The notes under the pieces are model-generated. The model was not told where the DNA came from. It ran no database searches and saw only the letters and a program-made list of their open reading frames with translations. A stretch of 64,000 nt of DNA, taken from assembly GCA_947632435.1 (NCBI GenBank), contig CANRPC010000004.1, positions 34,265 to 98,264 on the forward strand, read 5' to 3'. This DNA is from an uncultured Bacilli bacterium (lineage in GTDB: Bacteria; Bacillota_I; Bacilli_A; RFN20; CAG-449). The translations under genes and the position numbers were made by a program. Positions 7,652-14,615 of the stretch are shown one piece after another. Every line of letters begins with the position of its first letter. The stretch's first letter is position 1.

Positions 7652-8167
7652 TTAAATATCTTTTTCTTTCAATTCACTATTGTTTTGGTGTGAATCACCT
7701 TGAACATTTTGATGATTTTGCCACAAATCACCTTGAACATTTTGATTATCTTGCCACAAATCACCTTCAACTTCATGATAGTTTTGGTACAAATCTAATT
7801 TAACTTCTTGATAACTTTGATCCAGATATCCATATACTTTTTGAGATTGTTGAATTAAATTCTTATTGACTATTTGCTTACTTTGATATAAATCTTCACC
7901 AACCCTTTGAAAACTTTGGTGTAAATTGTGTTTAACTATTTGACAATCTTGTACCAAATCTCCTTTTACTTTTTGTTCTCGCTGATATAAATTTTTTTTA
8001 ACTTTCATCCTCGAAATATAAATGTCACCATCAAAATTTGAAAAATCTAAGTCGTTTAATTCCAAATTTCCATTCTCATTAACAAAATGAGTTAACACAA
8101 ATTTTTGAAAATCATCTTTAGTAATTTCAAATTTTTTTAATTCATTAAATAGTTCTTCTTTAGTCAT
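7652..8167 (-). CDS. Protein with ten tandem 11-residue repeats
   Basis: 171 residues. An N-terminal domain of about 54 residues (helical, then acidic) precedes ten uninterrupted 11-residue units at residues 55-164, with pattern x-V-x-x-x-L-x-Q-x-x-Q, for example KVKGDLVQDCQ, EVEGDLWQDNQ and NVQGDLWQNHQ. A seven-residue charged tail ends the protein. Positions 4-5 are usually Gly-Asp or a basic/polar residue plus Asn/Asp, which would suit a turn. A beta-solenoid or a hendecad helix are both possible. The last units are the most similar to each other, so the array may still be changing in length. Ribosome-binding site AAAGGAGG. Function unknown. Confidence 0.65.
   Translation of the reverse strand: MTKEELFNELKKFEITKDDFQKFVLTHFVNENGNLELNDLDFSNFDGDIYISRMKVKKNLYQREQKVKGDLVQDCQIVKHNLHQSFQRVGEDLYQSKQIVNKNLIQQSQKVYGYLDQSYQEVKLDLYQNYHEVEGDLWQDNQNVQGDLWQNHQNVQGDSHQNNSELKEKDI
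7676..8005 (-). repeat. 33-bp in-frame tandem repeat, ten units
   Basis: The DNA encoding residues 55-164 of the repeat protein has a 33-bp period. Units nearest 7676 are most alike (each contains CACCTTGAACATTTTGAT or a close variant on the plus strand). All units keep the reading frame. Confidence 0.75.
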
Positions 8168-8243
8168 TTTTTTCCTCCTTTTGTAAAATTATTAAAATAT
8201 AAAAAAAAATTATCTTCAAAAAATTTTCTGCGCATTTTTAGAC

Positions 8244-8271
8244 AAAAAAAATAGAGTTTTCAAAACCCTAT
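8244..8271 (-). terminator. Intrinsic terminator overlapping the stop codon
   Basis: On the minus strand ATAGGGTTTT-GA-AAAACTCTAT (8271-8251, with one G-T pair) is followed by seven T residues at 8250-8244. The stop codon at 8270-8268 is inside the stem. Confidence 0.75.
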
Positions 8272-8459
8272 TTCTTATTTTTTGAAAATAAACTTTTTAC
8301 ATCTTCAATTATACTTTTACCGTATTTAATAGTTTTTTTGGTTTCTTTTCCTATACTCTTTGCCGAACTAGACAATAATTTGCTACCGAATCGAATACGG
8401 AACCCCCATGTTTTAAACTTAATTTTTGTTTTAAATAATTCATAATATAATTTAAACAT
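8268..8459 (-). CDS. Small basic hypothetical protein
   Basis: 63 residues starting MFKLYYELFK; the ATG at 8459 follows AAGGAGAATGAAGAT. The ATG at 8489 is before this site. The protein is strongly basic, with KTIKYGKSIIEDVKSLFSKN at the C-terminus, and has no clear membrane helix. It could be amphipathic or nucleic-acid binding. It has its own terminator and leader motif. Function unknown. Confidence 0.5.
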   Translation of the reverse strand: MFKLYYELFKTKIKFKTWGFRIRFGSKLLSSSAKSIGKETKKTIKYGKSIIEDVKSLFSKNKK

Positions 8460-8487
8460 ATCTTCATTCTCCTTTTCATATAAGCAC

Positions 8488-8501
8488 ATGATTTTTTTGC
8501 G
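8488..8501 (-). promoter_or_regulatory. Element leader motif, copy 4
   Basis: Minus strand CGCAAAAAAATCAT, 29-42 bases upstream of the ATG at 8459, in the same relative place as copies 2 and 5. Confidence 0.4.
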
Positions 8502-8503
8502 TG

Positions 8504-8536
8504 ATAAAATATAGAGAGATTGTTTATCCCTCTATA
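8504..8536 (-). terminator. Intrinsic terminator overlapping a stop codon
   Basis: TATAGAG (8510-8516) and CTCTATA (8530-8536) pair. On the minus strand the stem is followed by TTTTAT. The stop of the gene at 8524-8811 lies in the loop. Confidence 0.6.
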
Positions 8537-8811
8537 ACATGTCGATCATACCAGACGAAATAATTTGTGTTATTTCCAAAATATTTGTTCCAAGTTTTTT
8601 CAAAATCTTCAACACTCATAAAATCTTTTTTATTTTTCTTATTATTATAAAATAAAATTTCAACCTTTTTAGCTTGTCCAAAGGTAAATGCCCAATAGAC
8701 ATCTAACAAAGCTTCATTTAAAAAGTTTTGATGTAATTTATAACAATCATTATTTTTAGTTTCTATAAGTATTGTGTATTTGTTTTTTTTTCTGAAAATA
8801 TTTTTAAACAT
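8524..8811 (-). CDS. Hypothetical element protein
   Basis: 95 residues with a TAAGGAGGAAATTAT ribosome-binding site. A basic N-terminus (MFKNIFRKKNKY) is followed by a compact alpha/beta-looking sequence (YTILIETKNN, AFTFGQAKKVEILFYN) and an aromatic C-terminus (NYFVWYDRHVIEG). No membrane helix. Unrecognised. Confidence 0.5.
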   Translation of the reverse strand: MFKNIFRKKNKYTILIETKNNDCYKLHQNFLNEALLDVYWAFTFGQAKKVEILFYNNKKNKKDFMSVEDFEKTWNKYFGNNTNYFVWYDRHVIEG

Positions 8812-8842
8812 ATAATTTCCTCCTTATATTTTCATTAAAATA

Positions 8843-8859
8843 ACTGTTATTTTTGCGTA
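8843..8859 (-). promoter_or_regulatory. Element leader motif, copy 5
   Basis: Minus strand TACGCAAAAATAACAGT, 32-48 bases upstream of the ATG at 8811. The CGCAAAAATAACA core is identical to copy 2. Confidence 0.5.
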
Positions 8860-8871
8860 ATAAAAAAATAT

Positions 8872-9168
8872 TCACTTTTTTAACCAATTTTTAACCGTTA
8901 TATCACATGGAAAATTTTCATATTCCAACATATCAGTATTTAATTTTCCTTTATTAAATCCTTCTATAATTGCTTTTGAATATCGTTTATATCGTAGGAC
9001 ATCATCGGGTAATTTCCCATGCCAAGATCCACAATCATTACAGCGGAATCGTTTTACTTTTACTTTTTTAAAATTATTATTACCTAATTGTATTTTCCTC
9101 CAGTAATATCCGCGTGGTTGCATTTTACCACCGCATTTTGGGCATTTTGTGTCATTTTTATTTATCAT
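8872..9168 (-). CDS. Zinc-ribbon protein, DUF6431-like
   Basis: 98 residues. CPKCGGKM at residues 9-16 and CNDCGSWH at about 43-50 form a CxxC...CxxC zinc ribbon. HGKLPDDVLRYKRYSKAIIE, a motif found in DUF6431-type and transposase N-terminal domains, follows. The short C-terminus (DITVKNWLKK) resembles the beginning of a helix-turn-helix. It may be a stand-alone DNA-binding domain or a remnant of a transposase N-terminus. The ribosome-binding site is AAAGGAG. The family name is from memory. Confidence 0.65.
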   Translation of the reverse strand: MINKNDTKCPKCGGKMQPRGYYWRKIQLGNNNFKKVKVKRFRCNDCGSWHGKLPDDVLRYKRYSKAIIEGFNKGKLNTDMLEYENFPCDITVKNWLKK

Positions 9169-9231
9169 ATAGAACTCCTTTACACAATGTCCAAATGATA
9201 AATTTTTAATGACAAAAAATAAGGAGTTTGA

Positions 9232-9272
9232 TAAAATAAAAGTGAAGGTAAATTCGTAACATTTATCTTCAC
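9232..9272 (-). terminator. Strong intrinsic terminator
   Basis: Twelve-base arms GTGAAGGTAAAT (9242-9253) and ATTTATCTTCAC (9261-9272), with one G-T pair, lead on the minus strand into TTTTATTTTA. It sits just after the small reading frame ending at 9285, which suggests that this stretch is transcribed from the minus strand. Confidence 0.8.
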
Positions 9273-9284
9273 CATTTTGAATAC

Positions 9285-9395
9285 TTAGTTGCTATTTATG
9301 ATTTCGTAGTATTCCTCATATGATACATATTCATGACCATATTGATCTACGAAACTATATCCAGTATCAACTAAGTTTTTTTCATTATCCGTTAT
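9285..9395 (-). CDS. Possible small protein with a non-standard AUA start
   Basis: A minus-strand frame of about 36 residues reads DNEKNLVDTGYSFVDQYG, then HEYVSYEEYYEIINSN, and stops at 9285. GGAGG stands six bases before an ATA codon at 9395, but no ATG, GTG or TTG has normal spacing. The in-frame GTG at 9401 and the TTGs upstream of it overlap the ribosome-binding site. A strong terminator follows at once. Composition (Tyr, Glu, Asp-rich) looks protein-like. It may be translated from AUA, or the ATG may have been lost. Confidence 0.35.
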   Translation of the reverse strand: MTDNEKNLVDTGYSFVDQYGHEYVSYEEYYEIINSN

Positions 9396-9414
9396 TATCA
9401 CCTCCAACAAAGTA

Positions 9415-9430
9415 AATGTAAAAATTGCGA
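9415..9430 (-). promoter_or_regulatory. Element leader motif, copy 6 (diverged)
   Basis: Minus strand TCGCAATTTTTACATT, 20-35 bases upstream of the putative AUA start at 9395. Confidence 0.3.
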
Positions 9431-9484
9431 AAAAAAATAAATGCTTGGATGGTGATTTTTTTATTGATTTAATTACGGATATAC

Positions 9485-9527
9485 GTGTACGATTAAGGTG
9501 TATGAATAATTGTATATGGTGTATGAA
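9485..9527 (+). repeat. GTGTATGAA direct repeats upstream of the integrase
   Basis: GTGTATGAA occurs at 9498-9506 and 9519-9527, exactly 21 bp apart (two helical turns), with a weaker GTGTACGAT at 9485. The same sequence occurs inverted beyond the integrase at 10803-10811. These are candidate integrase arm-binding or autoregulatory sites. Confidence 0.5.
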
Positions 9528-9541
9528 CGAGGTATATTAAT

Positions 9542-10717
9542 ATGTTAATTAATTGTGGAGAATGTGGCAAACAAATTTCAGACAAGGCAGTAATGTGCCC
9601 ACATTGTGGATATCCTATTGGTTCTAATTTAAAAAAAATAAAAGTGAAAGCACACAAAAGATTACCAAATGGCTTTGGTCAAATAACAAAAGTCACCTAT
9701 CATAATTTAAATAAGCCATATAGAGTGATGACTACAATTGGAGTTAATGAAAAAGGAAAGCCAATAGTCAAATTATTAGAACCAGTCGCTTATTTTAAAA
9801 CATATAATGAAGCCTATGAGGCTTTGTTAAATTATAATAAATTAAAAAATAATTCGGGTTCACAGATAAATATGACTATGAATGATTTGTATGAAAAGTG
9901 GATTAAAAATAACTTTGATCAAAATATAAATAAAAAAACGCTTGTGATTTATAGATCAAATTGGAATATTTGTAAAGACTTACATGATGTTCAAATATCA
10001 TCTTTAACAGTAATCAAATTAAAGGAATTTATTGAAAATCTTAATACCACTTCTGGTCAAAAAATTCGTATAAGAAATATGTTATCAACAATGTTAAAAT
10101 ATGCAATTTCTCTTGATTTAATAGATAAAAATATTGCTAGTAACATTATATTGCCAATTGAAATTAAGATGGATAGTAAAAATAAATATCGTGGTCATGA
10201 AAGTTTTACATTAGAAGAAATGAAAATATTATGGAATAATACAGACAATAAAATTGTTAAATTAATATTAGTTCAATGTTTTATGGGATGGCGACCAACA
10301 GAATTATGTAGTTTACGCAAAGAAAATATTAATATAAACGATATGATTATTACTGCTGGTGTCAAAACGGAAAGTGGCAAAAATAGATCAGTACCTATTC
10401 ATCCATTAATTCAAAATTTTGTGATTGAAATATATAATGATCTTTGTAATAGAAATACTGCTTTGATGTTTTATATTACTTATCGTTCGTACTTTATTCA
10501 AATATTAAAAAAAATTGGTATTAAAAATAATCATAAACCACACGATTGTCGTGTGACTTTTATTACAAATTGTAAAACTAATGGAGTTGAAGAATATAGC
10601 ATAAAACGTTTTGCAGGTCATAAAATTCAAGACATTACAGAATCCGTATATACAAAGCATGATATAAAATGGTTTAAAAATGAAATTAATAAACTAAAAA
10701 AATATGTTTATGAATAA
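9542..10717 (+). CDS. int: Tyrosine recombinase (integrase) with N-terminal zinc ribbon
   Basis: 391 residues, likely responsible for integration and excision of the element. In order: zinc ribbon CGECGKQ...CPHCGYPIG (residues 5-27); an arm-binding-like domain at about 40-95 (YRVMTTIGVNEKGKPIVK); a SAM-like core-binding domain at about 110-210; and a catalytic domain from about 220. Catalytic residues are visible: Arg in GWRPTELC, Lys in VKTESGKNRSVPIHP, His and Arg in HDCR, His in AGHK, and the Tyr in ESVYTKHD. The ribosome-binding site is GAGG, nine bases upstream. The zinc ribbon is an unusual extra domain compared with the usual family layout. Confidence 0.9.
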   Translation: MLINCGECGKQISDKAVMCPHCGYPIGSNLKKIKVKAHKRLPNGFGQITKVTYHNLNKPYRVMTTIGVNEKGKPIVKLLEPVAYFKTYNEAYEALLNYNKLKNNSGSQINMTMNDLYEKWIKNNFDQNINKKTLVIYRSNWNICKDLHDVQISSLTVIKLKEFIENLNTTSGQKIRIRNMLSTMLKYAISLDLIDKNIASNIILPIEIKMDSKNKYRGHESFTLEEMKILWNNTDNKIVKLILVQCFMGWRPTELCSLRKENININDMIITAGVKTESGKNRSVPIHPLIQNFVIEIYNDLCNRNTALMFYITYRSYFIQILKKIGIKNNHKPHDCRVTFITNCKTNGVEEYSIKRFAGHKIQDITESVYTKHDIKWFKNEINKLKKYVYE

Positions 10718-10792
10718 CAAAATTTGTAATAAAATTTAAACTTATTTTAAACCTTAATTTGTAGAAAATAATTACACAAAAAATCTATTTAT

Positions 10793-10811
10793 GCATACAC
10801 AATTCATACAC
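10793..10811 (-). repeat. Inverted copies of the GTGTATG repeat after the integrase
   Basis: On the minus strand GTGTATGAA (10811-10803) and GTGTATGC (10800-10793) are 11 bp apart, opposite in orientation to the copies at 9498 and 9519. The place is where the right attachment site would be expected. The core site cannot be identified without the left end or an empty site. The rest of 10718-10872 is AT-rich and featureless. Confidence 0.45.
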
Positions 10812-10872
10812 ATATCAAAAAAAATGCTGTTTTTCTATTATTTTTTTAAAATAAAATAAATTATTTATATAA

Positions 10873-11718
10873 TTAGTTTTCAAAGCTATTATTCAGACTA
10901 ATTTTTACATTTTCTAAAGTAAATGGATGTTTAAAAGAAAGAAAAACAGCCTTTAATTTTAAATTATCTTGCAAAGAAAAATTTCCATAAAGTTCATCAC
11001 CGATTATAGGATGATTTAAATAGGCAAAACTAATTCTAATTTGATGTTTTCTTCCTGTTAATATTGTTGCTTGTACTAATGAACTATCATTAAATTCATC
11101 TAAAACTTCATATTTTGTTACTGCTAATAAATCACTATGTTTTAAAACAACCATTTTTTTAGAATTATGCCTGTCTTTACCTAAATAAAGACTTATTGTT
11201 CCTTTTTTTTCTTTTAATTTACCTTGACATAAAAGAATATATTTCTTATTTATTAAATGTTTTTCCATCATGAAAGAAAAAATTGAACATGCTAAAAAGT
11301 TTTTAGCAAATATAACTATCCCTTGGGCTTTAAAATCTAAACGTTGCAAAGGGTACACTATAGGATCTTCTTTTTTATTTTCCAAATAAAATGCCACTGC
11401 ATTTATTAATGTTTTATTATCTTCACCATCAGAATGAACAAGTATTCTTGGATTTTTATATACCGCGATAAAAAAAGAATCTTCATATAGAATATCTATT
11501 TTTTTATTATAAATAGGTACTTCTTTTTCTTCAGAAACAATTTTTAAAACATCATTAAATTTTACAATATAATCTAATTTTACTTTTTCATCATTGACAA
11601 AAACCATGTTAGAATTACGGATTTCTTCAATCTTAGATCTCCCAACATGGAATTTTTTTAAATATGTTTTTAAATCAATATTATTATCTTTAACTATTAC
11701 TTTAATTTCATGTAACAT
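10873..11718 (-). CDS. RluA-family 23S rRNA or tRNA pseudouridine synthase
   Basis: 281 residues from the ATG at 11718, two bases after the degV stop. An N-terminal S4-like segment (LKKFHVGRSKIEEI...VFVNDEKV) precedes the catalytic domain. The signature reads YPLQRLDFKAQGIVIFAK: the catalytic Asp of RLD is kept, but the usual HRLDxxTSG is altered (His to Gln, TSG to AQG). Late motifs TGRKHQIRISFAYLNHPI and IGDELYG are canonical. Probably active, specificity unknown. It is cotranscribed with degV and forms the element's right neighbour. Confidence 0.8.
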   Translation of the reverse strand: MLHEIKVIVKDNNIDLKTYLKKFHVGRSKIEEIRNSNMVFVNDEKVKLDYIVKFNDVLKIVSEEKEVPIYNKKIDILYEDSFFIAVYKNPRILVHSDGEDNKTLINAVAFYLENKKEDPIVYPLQRLDFKAQGIVIFAKNFLACSIFSFMMEKHLINKKYILLCQGKLKEKKGTISLYLGKDRHNSKKMVVLKHSDLLAVTKYEVLDEFNDSSLVQATILTGRKHQIRISFAYLNHPIIGDELYGNFSLQDNLKLKAVFLSFKHPFTLENVKISLNNSFEN

Positions 11719-11720
11719 AA

Positions 11721-12584
11721 TTAAATCTTTTTTGAAGCGGCAATTGCTAAAGATCCTGGTCCAATATGACAAGAAACTGACAAAGATAAAGGATTAAGTA
11801 CATAATCTATACAATTAGGAAATTCTTCCTTAACTAAAGCAAAAAACTCTTGTGCTTCAACATCGTTATGCGTATATGCACACGCAAGATGTATATTTTC
11901 CATACTTCCATAACGGTTTTTTATATCTGCTTTCATAGCATCTAACATAACTTTAATTGCCTTTTTACTACCTCTTACTTTAGCAAAGGCATCAAGTTTT
12001 TCACCTTGAATTTGAAGTACTGGTTTGATGCCAAATAGTTTACCAAAAGCCGCGCCTGCTGGAGTAACTCTTCCGCCTTTACATAAGTATTTTAAATTAT
12101 CTACCATAATATAAATTGAAGATTCAAATTTTACACTTTCTAAGAAGTCTTTAATTTCTTTACCATTTAATCCTCTTTTAACAAGTTCTAATGCATCTAA
12201 AGAAGATTGTCTTTGTGTAACGGAAATTCTTTGATTATTAACCACGAATACTTTGCCATTATATTCATCTTCTTGAGCTAATAAAGTCGCAGTTTCACAA
12301 CTTTTTGATAATCCTGAACTCATAGGAATATGCACTATTTGGTCATAATCTTTTAAAAGATTATTCCAAAGCTCCATTATTTCACCAATTGCAGGTTGTG
12401 ATGTAGAAATATCAGCATCATTTAATAATAAATCATAAAATTCTTTTTGTGATAAATTAATATCCTCATAATATTGTTTACCATCAATCATAAAAGGCAT
12501 TGGCAAAATATATAATCCTAATTCTTTTGCTTCATTAGGACTAATTCCGCTATTAGAATCAGTGACAACGGCGATTTTTGGCAT
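11721..12584 (-). CDS. DegV-family fatty-acid-binding protein
   Basis: 287 residues from the ATG at 12584 behind GGAGGAAATTT. Hallmarks are the N-terminal IAVVTDSNSGI, the central TSQPAIGE, IPMSSGLSKSC and the C-terminal SCHIGPGSLAIA, where the His-Ile-Gly-Pro-Gly motif lies. DegV (FakB) proteins bind a fatty acid for phosphorylation by FakA. Whether this paralog does so depends on a fakA elsewhere. It is divergent from the TetR gene. Confidence 0.88.
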   Translation of the reverse strand: MPKIAVVTDSNSGISPNEAKELGLYILPMPFMIDGKQYYEDINLSQKEFYDLLLNDADISTSQPAIGEIMELWNNLLKDYDQIVHIPMSSGLSKSCETATLLAQEDEYNGKVFVVNNQRISVTQRQSSLDALELVKRGLNGKEIKDFLESVKFESSIYIMVDNLKYLCKGGRVTPAGAAFGKLFGIKPVLQIQGEKLDAFAKVRGSKKAIKVMLDAMKADIKNRYGSMENIHLACAYTHNDVEAQEFFALVKEEFPNCIDYVLNPLSLSVSCHIGPGSLAIAASKKI

Positions 12585-12699
12585 AAATTTCCTCCATGTT
12601 TCTTTTTTTATTTTAGCAATTAAAATGCTAAATCTCAAGAAAGTATCATTTTCAAAAATAAAAGTACAAATTAAACTACACTATGTTGCCTTTATTTGG

Positions 12700-12705
12700 T
12701 ATAAT
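12700..12705 (+). promoter_or_regulatory. Candidate -10 box for the TetR gene
   Basis: A perfect TATAAT at 12700-12705, about 65 bases upstream of the start codon. No good -35 at 17 bp spacing is visible. ACTACACT occurs at 12675 and again at 12754. Confidence 0.35.
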
Positions 12706-12716
12706 TATAATTAATT

Positions 12717-12744
12717 AAAAGAAATTAATTCAATTATTTCTTTT
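12717..12744 (+). promoter_or_regulatory. Inverted repeat, possible operator of the TetR regulator
   Basis: Perfect nine-base arms AAAAGAAAT (12717-12725) and ATTTCTTTT (12736-12744) with a ten-base centre. The repeat lies just downstream of a TATAAT and upstream of the TetR start. Autoregulation through it is inferred from position. Confidence 0.45.
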
Positions 12745-12770
12745 TAAATTTAGACTACACTTTAAAAAAT

Positions 12771-13370
12771 ATGTATATGAAAACTAATACCTTAACTACT
12801 AAAGATAAAATTATTAAAGCGTTTTTAAAGCTTATAACTATTAAAGATTTTGAACATATAACTATCAAAGATATTGCTCATTATGCAGAAATTCATCGAA
12901 TAACATTTTACGATTATTACACTGATAAATATGAGTTATTAGATGATATTTACCAGCAAATGAAACAAGAAGCCACTATAGAATCTACAAAAATTAATAA
13001 AAAGAATAATATTAATGAATCAAGTTATTTAGGTGTTTCAAATTACTTACATTGTTTTGTTAATGCACTAAAAAAAAGAAATGAACTAGTAATTGCATTA
13101 GCGAATCAAACAGGTGGTTATATTTATTTTGCTTTTGTAACATTTTTAAATGATTCTTTTTGCAAATTAATTACCTATCACAATAAAGAAAAAAAATTAA
13201 TTTATTCGCTTGAGCAAACATCATCATTTATGATTGGAGGTATTATTTCCTTTGTTATTTCTTCTTATAAACAAGGAAAATATAAAGATGAAAATTACGA
13301 TAAATTATTTTATGATGCTCAAAACTTAATTCAAAAATTGTTTTTAAGTAATATTATCTTTGTTGATTAA
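12771..13370 (+). CDS. TetR/AcrR-family transcriptional regulator
   Basis: 199 residues (or 197 from the second ATG at 12777). The N-terminal DNA-binding domain spans about residues 10-60: [14 protein letters not shown], then [20 protein letters not shown], a standard helix-turn-helix, then [11 protein letters not shown]. The C-terminal ligand and dimer domain is helical. No obvious target operon: it stands alone between degV (divergent) and glyA (convergent, with which it shares a TTAA stop). Ribosome-binding site weak. Confidence 0.8.
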   Translation: MYMKTNTLTTKDKIIKAFLKLITIKDFEHITIKDIAHYAEIHRITFYDYYTDKYELLDDIYQQMKQEATIESTKINKKNNINESSYLGVSNYLHCFVNALKKRNELVIALANQTGGYIYFAFVTFLNDSFCKLITYHNKEKKLIYSLEQTSSFMIGGIISFVISSYKQGKYKDENYDKLFYDAQNLIQKLFLSNIIFVD

Positions 13371-14614
13371 TATGGCAAAGGATATTTTTCAAGTAAATTA
13401 ATAACTTTAGTTTTAACTTCTTGTAAAATTAAATTGTTCTTAGGATTAGAAAGTGCTAAATCAATTAAATCAGCAATAATTTCCATATCTTTTTCATTAA
13501 GACCTCTTGTAGTTAAAGCAGGAGTTCCTAATCTTATTCCCGAAGCTAAAAATGGTTTTTCTTTATCATTTGGAATAGTATTTTTATTAACTGTTATATT
13601 CACAGAATCTAAAAGCGTTTCGGCTTCTTTTCCTGTTAAATTAGTCTTTGATTTTACATCTAATAATAAAAGGTGATTATCTGTTCCATTAGAAATTACA
13701 TGATACCCTTTATTTTTAAAACATTGAGCTAAAACATTTGCATTTTTTATAACTTGTTGTTGATATAATTTAAAATCTTCATTTAATGCTTCTTTAAAGG
13801 CAACAGCTTTCGCGGCAATAACATGCATTAAAGGGCCGCCTTGTATTCCAGGAAAAACATTTTTGTCGATTTTTTTGGCAATTTCTTCATTATTAGTCAA
13901 AATAATTCCACCTCGAGGACCTCTTAAGGTTTTATGTGTTGTTGAAGTAACAACATCTGCATAATCACATGGATTTTGATGTAATCCTGCAGCAACTAAT
14001 CCAGCAATATGTGCCATATCAACCATTAAATATGCACCTACTTTATCAGCAATTGCTTTAAATTTAGCAAAATCTATTTTTCTTGGATAAGCAGAAGCTC
14101 CAGCAATAATTAGTTTTGGTTTTACTTCTAATGCAATGCGCTCAATTTCATCATAATCAAGACATTCACTTTCTAAATTTACTCCATAAAAATAACTTTG
14201 ATAATCTTGACCTGAAAAAGATAATTTGTAGCCATGAGTTAAATGACCTCCATGATCTAAAGCCATACCCAAAATAACATCTTGATTATTTAAAAGGGCA
14301 CGATAAACTCCCATATTTGCTTGTGAGCCAGAATGTGGTTGAACATTAACATATTTAACATTAAAAAGCTTTTTTAATCTTTCTTTTGCCAAAGTTTCTA
14401 CAACATCAATATATTCACAACCTCCATAATATCTTTTATTTACATAACCTTCAGCATATTTATTTGTCAAAATTGAACCTTGTGCTTCCAAAACAGCTTT
14501 TGAAACATAATTTTCTGAAGCGATTAACTCCAAATGAGTTTGTTGACGTTCCTTCTCTTTTTCAATCGCCAAATAAATTTCTTCATCAATTTCTTTTAAA
14601 TTTTTATTATTCAT
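13367..14614 (-). CDS. glyA: Serine hydroxymethyltransferase
   Basis: 415 residues from the ATG at 14614 behind AAAGGTGATTAAG. It interconverts serine and glycine with tetrahydrofolate, a main source of one-carbon units. The PLP lysine lies in [14 protein letters not shown]. Other motifs are LIASENYVS near the N-terminus, [21 protein letters not shown] and [12 protein letters not shown]. Length is normal. It begins next to the stop of the phosphatase gene, so the two are cotranscribed. Confidence 0.96.
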   Translation of the reverse strand: MNNKNLKEIDEEIYLAIEKEKERQQTHLELIASENYVSKAVLEAQGSILTNKYAEGYVNKRYYGGCEYIDVVETLAKERLKKLFNVKYVNVQPHSGSQANMGVYRALLNNQDVILGMALDHGGHLTHGYKLSFSGQDYQSYFYGVNLESECLDYDEIERIALEVKPKLIIAGASAYPRKIDFAKFKAIADKVGAYLMVDMAHIAGLVAAGLHQNPCDYADVVTSTTHKTLRGPRGGIILTNNEEIAKKIDKNVFPGIQGGPLMHVIAAKAVAFKEALNEDFKLYQQQVIKNANVLAQCFKNKGYHVISNGTDNHLLLLDVKSKTNLTGKEAETLLDSVNITVNKNTIPNDKEKPFLASGIRLGTPALTTRGLNEKDMEIIADLIDLALSNPKNNLILQEVKTKVINLLEKYPLPY

Positions 14615-14615
14615 C

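Larger units (their letters stand above)
1..10811. mobile_element. Right part of an integrated element (prophage- or ICE-like), tyrosine-integrase type
   Basis: About 18 small minus-strand genes, mostly unrecognised single-pass membrane proteins, lead up to a plus-strand tyrosine integrase at 9542-10717. Beyond the integrase the genes are ordinary host genes, starting with an RluA-type enzyme. Element genes share a CGCAAAAATAACA-like leader motif that I do not see upstream of host genes. GTGTATGAA repeats lie on both sides of the integrase. No capsid, terminase, portal, relaxase or VirB4-like gene is in the visible part, so the element type cannot be decided. The right junction should fall between 10718 and 10872. 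The left end lies outside the window. Confidence 0.75.

Noticed and set aside
7676..8005. 33-bp tandem repeats that look like a CRISPR array or satellite
   Set aside because: Units have no unique spacers, all keep one reading frame and encode an 11-residue repeat; no cas genes are near.
10718..10872. A defined attR core site
   Set aside because: No tRNA or gene 3' end is duplicated here and the left junction is outside the window, so no core can be assigned.
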